A stretch of 64,000 nt of DNA. Source: Rhynchopus sp. YZ270_cl-10 (taxonomy: Eukaryota; Euglenozoa; Diplonemea; Diplonemida; Diplonemidae). The position numbers and the translations under genes are program-made. The stretch covers positions 1 through 64,000 of the forward strand of contig OZ037929.1 in assembly GCA_964035575.1 (NCBI GenBank), given 5' to 3'. Below, piece after piece: positions 60,044 to 64,000 of the stretch (position 1 is its first letter; every line of letters begins with the position of its first letter). The notes below the pieces were generated by a model. It was not told where the DNA came from. It did no database searches and saw nothing but the letters and a program-made list of their open reading frames with translations.

Positions 60044-60946
60044 CAAACCACAGGCAGGGAGAAGAAAGGGTGCACACGGGGGTTTGCTTCTGTTTTGTGT
60101 TTAGTAGTAAAAATACCTGTAGTGTGATGTAGTGTCGAGAGTCGCGCGTAGAGGGGGTAAGGCTTAATTGAGTGCAAAGTTTAAACGAAGCCTTTGTTTC
60201 TTTGTTTTGAGAACTTCATTTCTAACTACCAATCTTGCATTTCTGATGCACAAAAGAAAAACATAACAAAATGAACCACCGATGCACCCTCGTGTCTATC
60301 TGGCTAGTGTTTGTTTCGATAGAAGGGGTGAACGTTGCTCTGTAGGTTCAAAACATCAAAAACATCAAAAAAAACTGAAGCAAAACTTGCGAACCACCCA
60401 AAGTTGAGGCGAGAACAGCGTTGCGTTGCGTTGTGGCTGATGTTATTTTATTGCTTGCAAGAAGGACAAGGAACTAAAGCAAAAAAAAACATGTGCGCAG
60501 AATAAAGTACACGAGGAAAAGAGGGGGAAACAAATATCAGAGAACACAGAAAAAACAAAACCCGCACCACACCCACCCAGAAGGCAGTGCAGTGCGCCAC
60601 AGCAGCATCACCAGCACGCAGCTTTGTTGTGTGTATCCGCAAACAAAACCATGCAAAGCCACCTCAGGATAGTGAAGACCACTCGTGTGGCAGCTGCACT
60701 ACACCCAACGAGGTCATCACATGAAAAGTGGATTGAGTTGAAACATATAATTCTGCTGGACACACACACGCTGCACTCATCTGGGATGGCCGCGGCATCG
60801 GTTCCTCTCGTATGTATCCACACCTCCTTCACATGGTGTGGCTTGCTGTTCTAGACTAGAAGCAGGGGATTGACACATTCAAACCTTTGGACGGCAAAAC
60901 AAAGCAGGCATGCCCTGTCGCATGTGCACAGTGACAAACAAAAACA
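60044..60946. other. intergenic region
   Basis: No gene recognised. It lies between the PB1/UBA gene and the LamG gene on the same strand. A-rich tracts near 60479-60490. Confidence 0.6.
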
Positions 60947-62286
60947 TCACATCATCTCCTCCAAAACAGCTGCAACGTCTCCGTTGTGCCTCTCAAGCAC
61001 AGCACGCACGTCTGCAGTGATGTCGAACCCCATGTTCCGCAGGGCAGCCACACCCGCACTGTCCTCCTCGTCGTCCTCCACCTGCACGTCCTCCTCCGCT
61101 GCCATCGGCATCTTCTGCTCGCAGCGTGGCCCGTGCTGGCCTGCATGCTTCGCACACCTCACACAGCAGTGTGTGGCGTGCACACCAGTCAGCTCAAAAC
61201 TGCACCCAGCACACACAAGCAGGGCTGCATCCGGCACAGCAGCAGTGACGTCCTCCTCCTCCTCCTCCTCCTCTTGGCTCGGCACCTCCACAGACTCAGC
61301 CGCATCTGCACTCTTCCTCTTGTGCACACGGCAGCGTGGACCGTGCTCACCAGCGTGCTTCACACTCCGACGGCAGCACGGCATCCCTTTCTGCACAGAC
61401 TCCGACACGTCTTCACCCACCACTGCTGGTGCAGCAGCCTCAACATCAGAAGTCTCCATGTGTCTCTGCTCACAGCGCGGCCCATGGCCTCCCCCACGAG
61501 CGCACATGTGGCAGCAGTATGTGCCGTGTCTGCGTGTCACACATAGCAACATCCTTCGCCAGCACAGCACACCTCTCCCACCGCAGGCTGCGGAACGTCA
61601 GTCGCATTTCCACTCTTCCTCTTGTGCACACGGCAGTGTGGACCATGCTCACCTGCGTGCTTCACACTCCGACGGCAGCACGGTGCCTCTTCCTTCACAG
61701 ACTCAGACCCAAGTTCAACCTCGTCGCCTGCCTGCTGCTTCTGTTCCTGACGCTGTGTCCGTGCGTGTGCCTGCCACTCAGCCAACAGCTGGCGAATCCC
61801 AGGAATAGCGCCATGACGCCCATGCATGTGTTGGTGGTGGTGGTGCCTGTGCCCGTCTCTTTGTGCGTCACGATGCTGGCTCACGTGCTCCCAGAACGCC
61901 TGGCGCGGATGCCTCTGCTGGCCAAGACACACTGCAGACCCATCCTGCGCACCTATCGTCACCACCAGACGCAGGGCACGTTGTTGTTGTCCACACACAT
62001 CCACGTCGTCTGCCCCACGTGCGTCCCGCCAGAGCGCCACACACTCAGCCCACTCCTCGTCCAGGTCCACCGTCACCAAGTCTCCCTCGTCGTCCACGTA
62101 GCGCAGCGTGAACGCCCCGCACGCCCACTGCCGCACACACCCCTTCACGTCCTCCAGGCTCGGGCAGAGGAGCCGTGTGCGCCGCTGCTCCACCACCCTC
62201 CGCCCGCGCACGAGCACAAACTTCAGCGGCACCCCGACCGCACCCTCTGAGGAGAGCTGCATCGTCGCTGCCTCTGTGTGTGTCAT
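60947..62286 (-). CDS. PB1 - HGPRC repeats - UBA protein, autophagy-receptor-like, frame interrupted once
   Basis: The N-terminal PB1 domain (from ATG 62286: VPLKFVLVRGRR, FTLRYVDDEGDLVTVDLDEEW with the acidic OPCA motif) is followed by a His/Gln-rich region and four zinc-type repeats (CCRRSVKHAGEHGPRC, CCVRCAKHAGQHGPRC, CCHMCARGGGHGPRC and one more). It ends in a UBA domain (ALRNMGFDITADVRAVLERH). PB1 plus UBA is the layout of p62/NBR1 selective-autophagy receptors, with the zinc repeats in place of the ZZ domain. The coding length (1340 nt) is not a multiple of three: the frame changes at about 61537-61570, inside one repeat, and no intron with sensible ends fits. Either a sequencing error, a real one-base change or a young pseudogene. 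Confidence 0.75.
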
Positions 62287-64000
62287 TGTCGCTGTCCTCG
62301 CTCCCACCGTACCTGCTGGTGCTGCTGGCTCCGTTGTGTTGTGTTTGCTCTTCGCTGTTGACTCTCCTCTTTGCTTTGGTTAGGTTAGTGTAGACAAAGA
62401 TGTGTGGTCACGAATAAGAGTAATGTGTATAGGATATGGTCTGTGGGTGTGACGATGTGTTTTGTGTGCAGGTAGCGTGTGGTAAGTACAAACGAATACC
62501 ATACTGAAACCCGAAAAACAAAATGGCACTTGTTCAAATAGATCGGTGGGCGGGGAGGTCTTCTTTCAAAGGTATTAAGTATGCAAAGACGGATCTTGAA
62601 GTGGTGGGCTGGGAAGGGATACGCAACGAAAAACGCGCCGCGTGTGCGTCTGGGTGCGAGAACACTAAGCCTGGTGAAAGTCGATCAAAGACTCGGGTCA
62701 TCAAGAAAGAACACACGTGCAACACACCCTGCGAGAGAACAGAATACGTGGGCACATAACACACAACCAAAGCCACCTCCACGAGTCCCTGGGCAACGCT
62801 CAATGAGGCTGACGGACGACGTCCACCTCCGCCAACGGTTCTGGTGCATAAAAGTTGTCAGATGAAAGTGCCTCTCGTGCGTAGCGTTGTGTGGGCCGTC
62901 TGTTAGGAAAAGAAACGCATGGCAAAGAAGGGAGGTGGTTTACTTTCTTTTTTGCCTCGGCAAAGGGCTTTATGATTTGTCGTCTTTTTTTTCCTTTGTA
63001 TCTTTTGTTTTGATTGTGCAAGCAAAGTAAGGCAAAGGGGTGGGGCATCATTAAAAATAAGGACAAAAAGGTGACGCAAGGACACCACTAAGCGGTGCAC
63101 GGACAGGGGAGATGTCGTTGCGCATGAACGAGGGGAGGGAAAGGGGGTTGAGAATGCTATAGCACACTAGGGTGGCTCATGCGCTTCATGCGTTGTACAA
63201 ACTACACCACGTGAAAGCACTTACAAGCAAAACATGGTGCTGATAGAGCAAAGAATCGTAATAAAAAAAAAAAAAAAAGAAAAGTTGAAAGACGAAGACG
63301 CCGTCGTGTGCATACAAAATCTATCAACGCAAACAAGAGAGACGGCAGACCAGAGACACAGATCAAAGCGGGTCATCCCGCGCCCGTGTGTTGTCAGTTG
63401 CCTCTCTTGTCATACAGGTGTGTACCACAGGCAAGACTCGCGTGGTCGAAACACACTGCAGAAATAAAAAAATGAAATGAAAGATGACAGGGAGCTATCA
63501 TGTGGATAAGAGAAGAGATAATTGAATTAAAAAGAAAACTCATTGTTTGGTACTGATTGCATAAATCGCTCAATTTGGATGAACTAAAAACACACACAGG
63601 TTGTCAAAACGTTCGCTATTTGAAACTTCTTTTCTTTGCCCTGACTGGAGGACAGGTGAACCATGAGTAGGGTGGGGAGCAAGAGTCAGAGGCAGTAAGC
63701 TTGCATGTTGTCAGTTCTTCTTGAAGCCTTGGTTGCATGAATGGAGACTGAATTGTTGTCGTAATCCATTTTGTGTCTCTGTTGTAACGCAGCGTATTGG
63801 ACTAAACACAGAGGTCAAATTAGGTCAAAAAAAAATAGCATTTCGCCCGAAAAGTCGAAATCTATTCCAAACAAAGCATCTCTGTACAATACATTTCGAA
63901 ACATGGTCACATGCACACATCTAAAAAAAACACACGCTTGTTACCTATTTTTGCTGACAATAAACGCCCACCCACCACTAAAAAATAGTCACCATTGTGT
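62287..64000. other. right-hand intergenic region
   Basis: I see no tRNA, snRNA or convincing protein gene on either strand; short open frames only, with A-rich runs near 63262-63280. The promoter or SL-acceptor region of the PB1/UBA gene should be at its left edge. Confidence 0.55.

Overview
The window looks like nuclear DNA of a euglenozoan, most likely a diplonemid. The main evidence is five copies of a spliced-leader (SL) RNA gene. Their 40-nt exon carries the euglenozoan core ACAGTTTCTGTACTTCATTG and is followed by a GTATGG donor. The 5' half of the exon (AACCAACGATTTCTAAAGCT) matches the diplonemid SL as I remember it better than kinetoplastid ones. A cis-spliced GT-AG intron in a protein gene, the standard genetic code and very high repeat content fit this. 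The species cannot be named from the sequence alone.

Layout. 1-6663: an 8-bp satellite (1-2675), then gene-free, homopolymer-rich DNA that looks like a degenerate ~200-bp satellite, including a 1.21-kb block copied almost perfectly at 15493-16702. 6743-15074: a dense RNA-gene island with 13 tRNA genes, two 5S rRNA genes, all five major spliceosomal snRNAs (U1, U2, U4, U5, U6) and five SL RNA genes. The SL, U1, U2, U4 and U5 genes share one upstream motif (about CATGCTTCCCTGTACATGG) about 29 bp before the RNA start, probably the proximal snRNA promoter element. The island thus holds the known RNA core of both cis- and trans-splicing. U1's 5' end (ACATACC) is complementary to the GGTATG-type donors seen in the SL RNA and in the one cis-intron found.

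16703-36200: two related, very large, tail-to-tail LINE-like retrotransposons. The + copy is 5'-truncated with a 2242-codon ORF. The - copy has a 3354-codon ORF. Both encode an OTU-type cysteine protease, a C2H2 finger, a reverse transcriptase with intact YLDD, a restriction-like endonuclease and further OTU and zinc-ribbon modules, and both end in poly(A). The - copy is bordered on both sides by the same pair of satellites (8-bp and 13-bp units). 36204-37410: satellites and a fold-back repeat.

37411-64000: a more ordinary gene region with four long minus-strand genes in a row. They encode a secreted GH116-type glycosidase with Apple/PAN segments, a giant secreted cysteine-rich repeat protein with a 244-bp intron, a secreted LamG / HExxH-peptidase / SGNH-esterase protein, and a PB1...UBA protein resembling a selective-autophagy receptor whose frame is interrupted once. 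All four on one strand suggests a directional cluster whose transcripts would be resolved by SL trans-splicing. Intergenic parts hold a small TA-flanked MITE and a possible hAT transposase remnant.
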